Positions 16,332 through 24,872 of a DNA stretch of 64,000 nt are shown piece by piece. Every line of letters begins with the position of its first letter. The stretch's first letter is position 1. The stretch lies in the NCBI GenBank assembly GCA_965662365.1, contig CBFIHR010000005.1, positions 1-64,000 on the forward strand, read 5' to 3'. The translations under genes and the position numbers were made by a program. The notes under the pieces were generated by a model. The model had not been told where the DNA came from. It searched no databases and saw only the letters and a list, made by a program, of their open reading frames with translations. Origin of the DNA: CAWVWD01 sp965662365. GTDB lineage: Bacteria; Bacteroidota; Bacteroidia; Chitinophagales; Saprospiraceae.

Positions 16332-17549
16332 ATGAATAAACGAAAAATAATTAATGACCCTGTGTATGGGTTTATTACAATCCCTTTTGATTTGGTGTTT
16401 GATTTGATAGAGCATCCTATCTTCCAAAGGTTACGCAGAATCAAGCAATTAGGACTTACACATTATGTTTATCCTGGTGCATTACACACAAGGTTTCATC
16501 ATGCACTCGGGGCAATGCATTTGATGCAGCAAGCAATAAAAGTATTGCGGCAGAAGGACGTGGAAATTACAGAAGCGGAAGAGCAGGCAGCGATTATTGC
16601 AATTTTATTGCACGATGTAGGTCACGGTCCTTTTTCACATACTTTAGAACATACGATTATTAATATTCATCATGAGGATTTATCAGTTTTCTTGATGGAG
16701 GTTTTGAATAAAGAATTTGATGGTCAATTAGACTTGGCGATTAAGATTTTTAAAAAAGAATATCATAAAAAATTCTTGTATCAATTAGTGTCCAGTCAAT
16801 TAGATATGGACAGAATGGATTATCTGAATCGTGATAGCTTCTTTACGGGAGTTGCAGAAGGTGTAATTGGATATGATCGAATCATAAAGATGCTTTCGGT
16901 AGTAGATAATGAGTTGGTCGTAGAGGAAAAAGGAATTTACTCAATCGAAAAATTTCTTATCGCTCGTCGAATTATGTACTGGCAGGTTTACTTACACAGA
17001 ACAGTACTTAGTGCAGAGCAAATGTTGATTCGAGCGTTGACACGAGCAAAATTTTTATCACAAAATGGTCAAAAAATTTTTGCTTCTAATAGTTTATCGT
17101 ATTTTGTCCAACAATCTATCCTCCCAAAAGATTTAACTCAATATAAGAAAGAGATATTACATCATTACACACAATTAGATGATGTAGATGTGGTGAGTAG
17201 TTTAAAACATTGGTGTTCACATGATGATAAAGTGTTGGCTTTTATTTCTCAAGGATTGGTAAATCGGCGGTTATTCCGAATTGAAATACAGGAAAAACCT
17301 TTTGAAAATGACAAAATAAATAAGTTGCATCGAAGTGTTCGTCAAAAAGTTGGCAGCGATATTTCGGCACAAGACCTGGAATATTTAGTGTTTACAGGAT
17401 CGGAGTCAAATCGGACTTACAGTAAAGGAAAACAAGAGATTAAAGTCAAGTTTAAAAATGGAACGGTCAAGCCAATTTCTAAGGTATCAGACTTTGAAAT
17501 CTCTCCTAAATCGACAACGAAATATTATATTTGTTATCCAAAATTTTAA
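16332..17549 (+). CDS. HD-domain phosphohydrolase (dGTPase/SAMHD1-like)
   Basis: A 405-residue cytoplasmic protein of the HD superfamily, metal-dependent phosphohydrolases related to dNTP triphosphohydrolases. The metal ligands are visible in order: TRFHHALGAMH (about residues 54-64), LLHDVGHGPFSHTLEH (HD near 93-94), and SSQLDMDRMDYLNRDSFFTG with the final Asp. The start NDPVYGFITIP and FQRLRRIKQLG are characteristic of the SAMHD1-like subgroup common in Bacteroidota. The substrate is not certain; deoxynucleotides are likely from the family. It is monocistronic with its own consensus promoter. Confidence 0.92.
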   Translation: MNKRKIINDPVYGFITIPFDLVFDLIEHPIFQRLRRIKQLGLTHYVYPGALHTRFHHALGAMHLMQQAIKVLRQKDVEITEAEEQAAIIAILLHDVGHGPFSHTLEHTIINIHHEDLSVFLMEVLNKEFDGQLDLAIKIFKKEYHKKFLYQLVSSQLDMDRMDYLNRDSFFTGVAEGVIGYDRIIKMLSVVDNELVVEEKGIYSIEKFLIARRIMYWQVYLHRTVLSAEQMLIRALTRAKFLSQNGQKIFASNSLSYFVQQSILPKDLTQYKKEILHHYTQLDDVDVVSSLKHWCSHDDKVLAFISQGLVNRRLFRIEIQEKPFENDKINKLHRSVRQKVGSDISAQDLEYLVFTGSESNRTYSKGKQEIKVKFKNGTVKPISKVSDFEISPKSTTKYYICYPKF

Positions 17550-17660
17550 AATATTTAATAAGCTGATTTATAGAATAATACATATTAAAAGATAGTTTAC
17601 TGGCGTTAAAAAAAAGGTAATTTTTTTGATTATAAATAGTAATTTTACATTATCATTAGT

Positions 17661-17668
17661 TATATTTG
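17661..17668 (+). promoter_or_regulatory. -7 box of the repeat/peptidoglycan-binding gene
   Basis: TATATTTG matches TAnnTTTG; there is no good -33 TTTG at the right distance. The start codon is 51 nt downstream. Confidence 0.5.
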
Positions 17669-17719
17669 CGGAAAACTACAATGCTTTTTTATTAAATTTT
17701 AAAACCAATAGTATTTGTT

Positions 17720-18799
17720 ATGAAAAGATTTAACATCTTATTTGCAATTGCATTCTTATTTTTTGCAGTTGCAGCAGTGGCACAGCCACAAGACACACCG
17801 CCAAATGCAGAGCCGGGTAAGTGTTATGCAAAGTGTATGATTCCAGATGAGTACGAGACTGTTACAGAGCGTATCAAAGTAAAAGACGCTTCAACTCGTA
17901 TCGAAACTGTTCCTGCTGTATACGAAACTGTTACTGAAACAGCTTTAGACAAAGCGGCTAGTACTCGTATCGAGGTTATTCCTGCTGTATTCGAAACTGT
18001 AGAGGAAAGAATCATGACTAAAGCAGCTTCAACTCGTATTGAGACTGTTCCTGCGGTATATGAAACTACATCTGAAAGCGTATTAAAGAAAGCAGCTGGT
18101 ACTCGTTTGATTCCAGTTCCTGCTGAATACGAAACAGTAACTGAGCGTAAAGAAGTAGCTCCAGCTACTACTAAGTGGGTTAAGCGTCGTGCTGACAAAA
18201 ACTGTTTATCAGCTAATCCTGATGACTGTTTAGTATGGTGTTTGGTAGAAGTGCCTGCTAAGTACGAAACAATCACTAAAACAGTATTGAAAACACCTGC
18301 TACTACTAAAACTGTAGAAATTCCTGCTGAATACCAAACAGTAACTAAGCAAGTTGTTAAAACTCCAGCTCAAACTCGTACTATCGAGATTCCTGCTGAG
18401 TTCAAAAATGTTAAGAAAATTGTTGTTAAAGAGCCAGCTACGACTCGTACTGTAGAAATTCCTGCTACTTACAAAACAGTAAGCAAGCAAGTTATTAAAA
18501 CTCCAGCTCAGTCTCGTACTATCGAGATTCCTGCTGAGTTTAAAACTGTTTCTATCCGTAAGTTGACTAAGAAAGGTGGTTTCTCTGAGTGGAGAGAAGT
18601 AATCTGTCCTAAAGACGTGACTACTGCAAGAATCACTCAGATTCAAAGAGCATTGAGAGACAAAGGTTACAACCCTGGTCCTATCGATAATATCTTTGGA
18701 GCTCAAACTAAAGCAGCTTTAATCAAGTTCCAAAAAGCTAACGGTTTACCTGTTGGTCAGTTGGATACTGAGACTTTGAAAGCTTTAGGTGTAAACTAA
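17720..18799 (+). CDS. Exported 23-residue-repeat protein with C-terminal peptidoglycan-binding domain
   Basis: A 359-residue protein with a signal peptide (ILFAIAFLFFAVAAVAQ). Residues about 38-285 are ten units of roughly 23 residues of the type (I/V)PA-x-(Y/F)-(E/K)-TV-x10-A-x-TR, for example VPAVYETVTETALDKAAST. A Cys-bearing insert (KNCLSANPDDCLVWC) splits units five and six. Residues about 300-359 are a PG_binding_1 domain (QIQRALRDKGYNPGPIDNIFG, LIKFQKANGLPVGQLD). It likely anchors to the cell wall in the periplasm with an extended beta repeat; no enzyme domain is present. Codons are strongly biased (CGT, ACT, GCT, GTA), more than in neighbours, suggesting high expression. It has its own promoter box and a strong terminator. 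Confidence 0.85.
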   Translation: MKRFNILFAIAFLFFAVAAVAQPQDTPPNAEPGKCYAKCMIPDEYETVTERIKVKDASTRIETVPAVYETVTETALDKAASTRIEVIPAVFETVEERIMTKAASTRIETVPAVYETTSESVLKKAAGTRLIPVPAEYETVTERKEVAPATTKWVKRRADKNCLSANPDDCLVWCLVEVPAKYETITKTVLKTPATTKTVEIPAEYQTVTKQVVKTPAQTRTIEIPAEFKNVKKIVVKEPATTRTVEIPATYKTVSKQVIKTPAQSRTIEIPAEFKTVSIRKLTKKGGFSEWREVICPKDVTTARITQIQRALRDKGYNPGPIDNIFGAQTKAALIKFQKANGLPVGQLDTETLKALGVN

Positions 18800-18823
18800 G
18801 AGTGACACACATCTTGTATAAAA

Positions 18824-18855
18824 AACCTCATACCGAAAGGTGTGAGGTTTTTTTT
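18824..18855 (+). terminator. Terminator of the repeat/peptidoglycan-binding gene
   Basis: AACCTCATACC (18824-18834), GAAA tetraloop, GGTGTGAGGTT (18839-18849) with one wobble, then a run of T. Confidence 0.92.
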
Positions 18856-18863
18856 GTTATCCA

Positions 18864-19709
18864 TTAATCGTTTACCAATAAACCTAAAGCAGCACTAACG
18901 CCACATTTTTGATATTGATGATACGCTTTTGCAGCTTGAAGTCGAATATGTGGTTTCTCATTGCCACTAATATAACTGTCTAACGCTGCGTCTAATGTAT
19001 AAGCCTCGGGACTCATCAAACCCGTTGACATCAATAAACTATTCGTGCCGAATTTATCAAAATAAGGTTGAAAATAGTCTTTGCTGATACAAGCTAACAT
19101 AATCGCATCACGAGTTTTATTATCTTTTTTTGTATAATTCTCAATTGGCAAATCAAATTCCATTAAACCGTTGTGACCAATGAATGTGAGTAATTCTGCA
19201 TTACCATAAATCCCTAAAGTATCTTTGTCAATAGTAATTGTACGAAGTATTTGCCCCGAGAGACTTTTTAAATATTCATCGGTAGCTTTTTTGATAAACT
19301 TCCCATCGTAGGCATCTGCAACCAATATATTTTTACCATTTTGATGTTTAAAAATTACACGTTCCAAGATGATATCATTTATCTTTTCTTGATTATGAAT
19401 AATTGTCCATTCAGCTTGATTTCTAAAATATGTTTTGACACCATAGGCACAACCCCAGTATAAGTTATTTCGAGCGTCTTGACCATTACCTATTGCAGCA
19501 GGCACTTTCACAATCCCTTGATTTTTATTATCACACAAAGCGACAATAACGTGTGTAACGTGTTTAGTGTTTTGAAAAAATTGGTTTGATTTACCGGCTG
19601 ATTGTGAAGTTTTCGGGTTGATCTTCTTCTCTCGAATACTTGATGTATTTTCAGTTTTCTTACAACCAAACAGCGTAATAATTAAAAGGATAGTTAACAA
19701 TTGTCTCAT
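18864..19709 (-). CDS. Lipoprotein of unknown function
   Basis: A 281-residue protein starting MRQLLTILLIITLFGCKKTE, with lipobox LFGC, so an envelope lipoprotein. The mature part has recognisable conserved-looking blocks (THVIVALCDNKNQGIVKVP, NGQDARNNLYWGCAYGVKTYF, LLTFIGHNGLMEF) but I cannot name the family or an active site; similar proteins appear to be widespread in Bacteroidota. I reject the longer frame starting at 19778 because it would run across the terminator of the upstream map gene and because the lipoprotein signal begins at 19709. It converges on the peptidoglycan-binding gene. Confidence 0.78.
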   Translation of the reverse strand: MRQLLTILLIITLFGCKKTENTSSIREKKINPKTSQSAGKSNQFFQNTKHVTHVIVALCDNKNQGIVKVPAAIGNGQDARNNLYWGCAYGVKTYFRNQAEWTIIHNQEKINDIILERVIFKHQNGKNILVADAYDGKFIKKATDEYLKSLSGQILRTITIDKDTLGIYGNAELLTFIGHNGLMEFDLPIENYTKKDNKTRDAIMLACISKDYFQPYFDKFGTNSLLMSTGLMSPEAYTLDAALDSYISGNEKPHIRLQAAKAYHQYQKCGVSAALGLLVND

Positions 19710-19730
19710 CGACTTAGGTTTTTTATAAAT

Positions 19731-19773
19731 AAAAAAGAACGCTAAATCTATTGTAAGACTTAGCGTTCTTTTT
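19731..19773 (-). terminator. Terminator of map
   Basis: AAGAACGCTAA and TTAGCGTTCTT pair around a 14-nt loop; A-rich and T-rich flanks suit either strand. It lies 28 bases past the map stop codon, inside the rejected extension of the downstream gene. Confidence 0.8.
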
Positions 19774-19800
19774 ACCATAATGAATATTTAACAATAGTTA

Positions 19801-20562
19801 TTAAATGCCATTCGCCTTTGTCAGAATAACGGGTTTGCCATCTGTAACAATCAAAGTATGTTCATGTTGTGCGACGAAACTTGTGCCATCAGCAGGAATA
19901 AAAGTCCAACCGTCACTATGTTTTTCTACTTCCTCCGCACCAGTCGATATGAAGGTTTCTAAGGCGATAACAGTATTTTTTTGAAAGCGTTGCGTATTAT
20001 CCACATCTTTAAAACATGGAATTTCGGAAGGTTCTTCGTGTAATTTGCGACCAACCCCATGGCCACAAAGGTTCTTGATTACTCGGAATCCCCGTTTTTT
20101 AGCCTCTTTTTCTATCAATGCTCCGACATCAGAAATACGTACTTTATTTTTAATTTTTGGAATTGCCAGATGTAAAATTTCTTGTGAAGCATCAACCAAT
20201 TTTTGCAAATCTCGTGTATCTTCTCCTACAATAAAAGACCCTCCATTATCGCCATAAAAGCCATTCAATTCTGCGGATACATCAATGTTCACTAAATCTC
20301 CTTCTTTGATGACCCGATTTTCGCTCGGGACGCCATGACACACTTCATTATTCACACTGATACAGGCACAACCCGGAAACTCATAATCTTTGGTTGGTGC
20401 AGAAACTGCTCCAAACGACTCTAAAATTGAACGACCGTAATCGTCCAACTCCTTGGTCGTAATACCTGGTTTTGTGAACTCACGCATCTTTTTTAATGTA
20501 ACGGCGACTGCCTTTCCTGCCTCTACAATGCCTCTTAACTCCTGTTTATTTTTAACTAACAT
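19801..20562 (-). CDS. map: Type I methionine aminopeptidase
   Basis: A 253-residue metalloprotease that removes the initiator Met from nascent proteins in the cytoplasm. The five metal ligands are seen in family motifs: VNIDVSAELNGFYGDNGGSF (two Asp), CGHGVGRKLHEEP (His), VIALETFIST (Glu) and VAQHEHTLIV (final Glu). The N-terminus (KNKQELRGIVEAGKAVAVTL, EFTKPGITTKELD) and the full length fit type I enzymes. It is monocistronic, with a TATTTTTG box upstream and its own terminator. Confidence 0.97.
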   Translation of the reverse strand: MLVKNKQELRGIVEAGKAVAVTLKKMREFTKPGITTKELDDYGRSILESFGAVSAPTKDYEFPGCACISVNNEVCHGVPSENRVIKEGDLVNIDVSAELNGFYGDNGGSFIVGEDTRDLQKLVDASQEILHLAIPKIKNKVRISDVGALIEKEAKKRGFRVIKNLCGHGVGRKLHEEPSEIPCFKDVDNTQRFQKNTVIALETFISTGAEEVEKHSDGWTFIPADGTSFVAQHEHTLIVTDGKPVILTKANGI

Positions 20563-20880
20563 TTATCTTAATTTCCGTTATATCAAACCGTTATATAAAT
20601 TTTGATATGCAAAAATACAATCTCTTTTCTGAATAAAAAAACAGGAAGTCAGTAAGGAAAGAGGAGATTTGTCTGATTAGAGGTTTTACATAAAAAACCG
20701 TAGTGTTCAATATATAGAAATTCAAAAGAATAAGGCCCAACCTCGAACTTGCAAATTAGACTTTTCTGAAATTAGACCCCCGTGATTTTGTCTGCGTTTT
20801 GTATTGATTATTTAAGTTGGTTTATCAATTTATTTTGACCACATAAATATCTATCGTATCGTATTTTCTTAGAAAAAATA
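20563..20880. other. Intergenic region between map and the AtoE-type gene
   Basis: A 318-base AT-rich gap. The plus-strand CAAAAATA at 20610-20617 is TATTTTTG toward map, a likely -7 box with a weak -33. Nothing else was recognised. Confidence 0.45.
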
Positions 20881-22236
20881 TCAATATCCATTTCCTAAAA
20901 TCAATAATCCACCACCATAGACCAGCATTGTGAAAAGCAAAATTATAAAAGTGTAACCCATAATTTTACGCATATCCAGCCCTGCGATTGCCAAAAGCGG
21001 AATTGTCCAGAACGGTTGAATCATATTCGTCCATTGATCGCCATACGCAACACCCATCACGATTACATTCGGATTCACATTCAAATTTTCGGCAGCAGCG
21101 ATAAAAATTGGACCCTGAATTACCCATTGTCCGCCACCAGAAGGGACGAACATATTCACGATTCCGCTGGAGATGAACGCCCAAAAAGATAACGTACTTG
21201 CAGTCGCTACTTTCGTAAAATAATCCGACATCAAGACGACTAAGCCCGTATCTTTCATTAAACCCATAATGCCGGCATAAAACGGAAATTGTAGTAAAAT
21301 TGGTCCAAGTATCGAACCAGCATTTTTGACCAATTGCACATAATGTAACGGTGAGCGAGCCAGCAATAAACCTAATGCTAAAAATGTCCAATTGACAATA
21401 TTCAAATCTAAATTAAACCCTTTTTCTCCAAACCATTTTATTAGATAAACCAATAAAATAAGCCCAAAAATTATCGTTAATAATCGACTATGATTTAGTT
21501 TATCTCCAATTGTTTTTTTTGAAATACTGACTTCCTCCTCTTTTGACAATGATTTTAATAAATCTTTTGCTTTGACTTGAATAATATCCTTTTCGTTAGG
21601 CTGCATGAGTGGACAAATAATTGCAATTCCGATAATCGTAACGGCTGCAATGAGCATATTCCAAGTTGTGAAAATAGTTGCTGTAACGGGAATAACCCCG
21701 ATTTTATCTTCCAAAATATGTCCATCGGTCGCTACAAATAAAGCGGAACTACTCGAATAACCCATGTGCCAAACGACAAAACCAGCATAAGCTGTGGCGA
21801 CTAATAATGGATAATGGATTTTCAATCCTTTTCTATCGGCCTCGATAGCCACTTGTCGAGCGATAATCGCACCGACAATCAAGCCCAACGACCAAGCAAT
21901 TAAGTTACTCAATGCAGCTACTAAAGCCACTAAAACATAGGCTTGCGTCGGTGTTTTTGGAAATTTAGCGACTTTTGATAATAGATTTTGCATCAAATCG
22001 GTATGAGCCAGAGCGTGTGCGGTGAATAAAATAATGCAGATTTGAGTCATAAAACTTAACAAAGCTGTCAGACCGTTGCCCCAAGCCTGAACTGCATCAA
22101 TCGGTGTCGAATCAGTGAAACTAACGACTAAACCGAAGGTAATTAAAGTTAATAAAATGACGAAGACGAACGCATCTGGGTAGTAACGTTCGACGAAAAC
22201 GACAAAAGGATTTGATAGTTTTTGAAAAATTTTCAT
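20881..22236 (-). CDS. Short-chain fatty acid transporter family protein (AtoE-like)
   Basis: A 451-residue polytopic inner-membrane protein of the AtoE/TIGR00366 family. About 11-12 hydrophobic helices are visible (FVILLTLITFGLVVSF, YVLVALVAALSNLIAW, MLIAAVTIIGIAIICPL, LLTIIFGLILLVYLI, TIPLLAIAGLDMRK). Family-type motifs include LSNLIAWSLGLIVGAI, VWHMGYSSSSALF and NMFVPSGGGQWVIQGP. Members are thought to import short-chain fatty acids such as butyrate; no acetoacetate/butyrate degradation genes flank it, so the substrate is inferred. A hydrophilic loop at about 215-250 separates the two halves. Confidence 0.9.
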   Translation of the reverse strand: MKIFQKLSNPFVVFVERYYPDAFVFVILLTLITFGLVVSFTDSTPIDAVQAWGNGLTALLSFMTQICIILFTAHALAHTDLMQNLLSKVAKFPKTPTQAYVLVALVAALSNLIAWSLGLIVGAIIARQVAIEADRKGLKIHYPLLVATAYAGFVVWHMGYSSSSALFVATDGHILEDKIGVIPVTATIFTTWNMLIAAVTIIGIAIICPLMQPNEKDIIQVKAKDLLKSLSKEEEVSISKKTIGDKLNHSRLLTIIFGLILLVYLIKWFGEKGFNLDLNIVNWTFLALGLLLARSPLHYVQLVKNAGSILGPILLQFPFYAGIMGLMKDTGLVVLMSDYFTKVATASTLSFWAFISSGIVNMFVPSGGGQWVIQGPIFIAAAENLNVNPNVIVMGVAYGDQWTNMIQPFWTIPLLAIAGLDMRKIMGYTFIILLFTMLVYGGGLLILGNGY

Positions 22237-22368
22237 AATCTAAATTTGGTTGATATGGTTTAAACAAATTTAGGAAAAAAGTTTCAAAAACGATTTTTTG
22301 AAATAAAATTAGACCACCAGCAAAGTTCAATAGGAATTATCGCCAGTCCTACTCAACCCGTTAGAAAG

Positions 22369-22866
22369 TCACGGGGTTAAAATTCTTAAATAATGATCTT
22401 CATCTAAAACATAAGTTTTGGGTCGAGTAAACTGTTGAGCGATAAAACCCAACGTACCAGCAGTCAGTGCAATAACGCCGGCACGAATCCAACTCGGGTC
22501 ATTGCCCATCACATCATCTACACCGGTGTAAACTAGCCACGAGCCACCGAAAACGTACAAAGAACCAGCGATATTTTGGGCAGCATTTTCGGTTTTTCGA
22601 GGATACTTTACGGAAGCGATTTGGTGCAACCGTACCACACGATTATCGAACATTATCGAATCATTACGTAAATCCGTAATTTCAAAAGTATAATAATGGT
22701 CAAAATCCTTCATCTTGAAGGTGATTTCATCACCAACTTTGTACGGCAATACTTTTGTTGCCCCAGGTTTATAAAGGTTTAAGCGTCTTTCGTCTAACTT
22801 TTGTGAAAACGCAGCGGAAGCAAGGAAAGTAAAAACAAAAAGTAATAGTAAATTCTTCGGTTTCAT
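22369..22866 (-). CDS. Exported protein of unknown function
   Basis: A 165-residue protein with signal peptide (LLLLFVFTFLASAAFSQ). The mature part starts with a beta-rich segment (VLPYKVGDEITFKMKDFDHYYTFEITDLRNDSIMF, where a variable/charged strand pattern dominates) and ends with two hydrophobic stretches (IAGSLYVFGGSWLVYTG, IRAGVIALTAGTLGFIA) that may be membrane-inserted. No named domain is recognised. It is upstream of the AtoE-type gene by 132 bases on the same strand and may share a transcript. Confidence 0.72.
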   Translation of the reverse strand: MKPKNLLLLFVFTFLASAAFSQKLDERRLNLYKPGATKVLPYKVGDEITFKMKDFDHYYTFEITDLRNDSIMFDNRVVRLHQIASVKYPRKTENAAQNIAGSLYVFGGSWLVYTGVDDVMGNDPSWIRAGVIALTAGTLGFIAQQFTRPKTYVLDEDHYLRILTP

Positions 22867-22941
22867 ATTTTATCAGATCAGATTTTCAACGCATTAGCAA
22901 TGATTAAAAACTACAAACGTGTTATTAAAATTAAAAGTTGC

Positions 22942-22972
22942 TTTGAAAGTTTACAGGAAATAACTACTTTTG
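22942..22972 (+). promoter_or_regulatory. Promoter of the rpsF-rpsR-rplI operon
   Basis: TTTG (22942-22945), 19 nt, TACTTTTG (22965-22972), matching the bacteroidetal consensus. The leader is about 90 nt. Confidence 0.72.
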
Positions 22973-22993
22973 CAGTCGCTTTCAAGGAAGCGG

Positions 22994-23032
22994 TTCATAA
23001 ATAATTCACATTGAAGGATTTATGAATTTTTT
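22994..23032 (+). promoter_or_regulatory. Terminator-like hairpin in the rpsF leader (possible attenuator)
   Basis: TTCATAAAT (22994-23002) pairs with ATTTATGAA (23018-23026), directly followed by TTTTTT (23027-23032). It is preceded by a small CGCTT/AAGCG hairpin at 22977-22992. Placed between promoter and start codon, it could regulate the operon. Confidence 0.5.
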
Positions 23033-23068
23033 GAAAATTATTTATTCACAATTATTAATCAAGGAGAA

Positions 23069-23449
23069 ATGCGTCATTACGAAACGACTTTTATCCTCGA
23101 TCCTGTTTTAAAAAATGAAGAAATTTCAGACACAGTTGCTGGATATGAAACATTTTTGAAAGAAGCAGGAGCAGAGATTGTGCATGTTGAAAAATGGGGC
23201 TTACGCCAATTAGCGTATCCTATCAACAAGCGTTCTTCAGGATTATACTTCACAATTGAGTTTGCAGTGCCTACAGGTGAGGTGATTGACAGACTTGAAA
23301 TCAACTACCGTCGTAACGAGCGTGTCATGCGTTTCTTAACGATTGCTTTGGACAAATACGGAGTGAAATACAACTCTGATAAGCGTGCTGGCTTAATCGG
23401 TAAAAAGAAAACTGAAACAGCAGAAGCTGAGGCAGACAAAAAGAAGTAA
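23069..23449 (+). CDS. rpsF: 30S ribosomal protein S6
   Basis: A 126-residue protein with the S6 start MRHYETTFILDP and the core KWGLRQLAYPINKRSSGLYF and NYRRNERVMRFLTI. It binds 16S rRNA together with S18 on the platform of the small subunit. The C-terminal tail (KKKTETAEAEADKKK) is charged and extended. First gene of rpsF-rpsR-rplI; it is preceded by AAGGAG seven bases before the ATG, an unusual Shine-Dalgarno match for this phylum, and by a possible attenuator. Confidence 0.98.
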   Translation: MRHYETTFILDPVLKNEEISDTVAGYETFLKEAGAEIVHVEKWGLRQLAYPINKRSSGLYFTIEFAVPTGEVIDRLEINYRRNERVMRFLTIALDKYGVKYNSDKRAGLIGKKKTETAEAEADKKK

Positions 23450-23601
23450 TTTCTGAGTGAAACAGAGTTGAGTAGAACTCTACAAAAACTACGAAGACAA
23501 TTAGATTTTTATCACCAAACGAAACAGCAAAAATTAAATTTTCAACTGATTTTTCAGGTCAATCATTTATTTTTTGATGTTCTCAAACGGAGGCTAAAAC
23601 C

Positions 23602-23868
23602 ATGGCAAGTAGAGACGATATTAAGTTTCTAAGTAATCCGAAGATCGGACAAAAACGTAAGAAATACTGCCGCTTTCGTCGTTTTGGTATCAAGCATATC
23701 GACTATAAAGATGTTGATTTCTTGATGCAGTTTGTAAACGATCAGGGCAAAATCTTACCTCGCCGAATTACCGGAAACTCGCTCAAGTATCAACGAAAAA
23801 TGTCAACTGCTATCAAACGTGCAAGACATTTAGCATTGTTACCGTATGTAACGGACCTTTTAAAGTAA
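23602..23868 (+). CDS. rpsR: 30S ribosomal protein S18
   Basis: An 88-residue basic protein with S18 signatures CRFRRFGIKHIDYKDVDFL, GKILPRRITGN and YQRKMSTAIKRARHLALLPY. It partners S6 on the ribosome. It sits between rpsF (152 nt away) and rplI (45 nt). GGAGG stands ten bases upstream of the ATG, again a Shine-Dalgarno-like site. Confidence 0.98.
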   Translation: MASRDDIKFLSNPKIGQKRKKYCRFRRFGIKHIDYKDVDFLMQFVNDQGKILPRRITGNSLKYQRKMSTAIKRARHLALLPYVTDLLK

Positions 23869-23913
23869 TTTTTTTAATTAATGTACTCAATGTGCATTTC
23901 AAAATTTTAAGCA

Positions 23914-24360
23914 ATGGAAGTTATTTTGCTAAAAAACATGGAACGACTTGGCAAGGTTAATGAAATTGTTACGGTAAAGGACGGCTACGGTCGCAACTAT
24001 CTAATTCCTCAAAAAATGGCAATTATTGCGAACAAAACGAATCGTGCTACTTTGGACGAACGTATTCGCAAACAACGTGTCGCAGAGGAAAGAATTATCG
24101 AACAATACAAAGCAACTGCTGCTAAGTTAGAAGGGCAAACATTAAGAATCGGAGCTAAAGCTGGTACAAGCGGCAAAATCTTCGGTAGTGTTACGAATGT
24201 CCAAATTGCTCAAGCTATCGCTGAATTAATAGGCGTAGATATCGAGCGTCGTAAAATTACTCTTTTAGAAGAGGTGAAAAATTTAGGCGATTATGTCGCT
24301 CAAATAAAATTACACGACGACGTTGAGTTTAACGTAAACTTTGAAGTATTCGCTGATTAA
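23914..24360 (+). CDS. rplI: 50S ribosomal protein L9
   Basis: A 148-residue protein with N-domain MEVILLKNMERLGKVNEIV and DGYGRNYLIPQKMA, the long connecting helix, and the C-terminal domain (KIFGSVTNVQIAQAI, LDVERRKI-like IDIERRKITL region). It binds 23S rRNA. Last gene of the operon before a strong terminator. Confidence 0.98.
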   Translation: MEVILLKNMERLGKVNEIVTVKDGYGRNYLIPQKMAIIANKTNRATLDERIRKQRVAEERIIEQYKATAAKLEGQTLRIGAKAGTSGKIFGSVTNVQIAQAIAELIGVDIERRKITLLEEVKNLGDYVAQIKLHDDVEFNVNFEVFAD

Positions 24361-24387
24361 TATTTATATTAATTATCGCTTATTCGG

Positions 24388-24425
24388 GCGTTGAATGTCA
24401 TTTATGATGTTCAACGCTTTTTTTA
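24388..24425 (+). terminator. Terminator of the rpsF-rpsR-rplI operon
   Basis: GCGTTGAA (24388-24395) pairs with TTCAACGC (24410-24417), with a further TCA/TGA inside, followed by seven or more T. Confidence 0.9.
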
Positions 24426-24872
24426 TGCGCTAAGCAATAGCCTGAAAGCCTGTCATGTCTTATGTAATCGGTCGTATTTATTTATGGACGGTCACTTATA
24501 TGTTACAAAAAGTATAGCAATTATGTAGATGAGCAGATATAGAACTAACCCAGTAATTAATCTTATTTTTAATCATCGAGGTTTTTATACACGTATGATT
24601 AAAATAATTCATTTATATAAAATTTGATGGTTTTTTGACAAATTATTATGAAATTTGTAACTGATTTCAGAAAAGATATTCAAAATACATACTTTTAATA
24701 GTTTTTCGCTTTGTATTAAAAACCTAAAAATAGGTTAGAATAATTTCTGATTTCGAAGGGAAGTAAATTATTAAATATTCAGTATAATATATTGATTTTG
24801 AAATTGATACAACAAGTAATATCTGATAATTACTTCGATTTTAAGGTGAAAACCTATGTTTAAATATATAAA
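24426..24872. other. Intergenic region before trkA
   Basis: A 447-base AT-rich gap. A small hairpin AACCTA-AAAA-TAGGTT is at 24721-24736. No consensus promoter or gene was seen. Confidence 0.4.

Noticed and set aside
17824..18706. Two minus-strand frames of 150 and 158 residues
   Set aside because: They mirror the codon-biased repeats of the peptidoglycan-binding gene; the plus strand has signal peptide, domain, promoter box and terminator.
19710..19778. N-terminal extension of the lipoprotein gene
   Set aside because: It covers the map terminator hairpin and precedes a clear lipoprotein signal.
20966..21391. 141-residue minus-strand frame
   Set aside because: It is an alternative reading frame within the AtoE-type transporter gene, which has clear membrane helices and family motifs.
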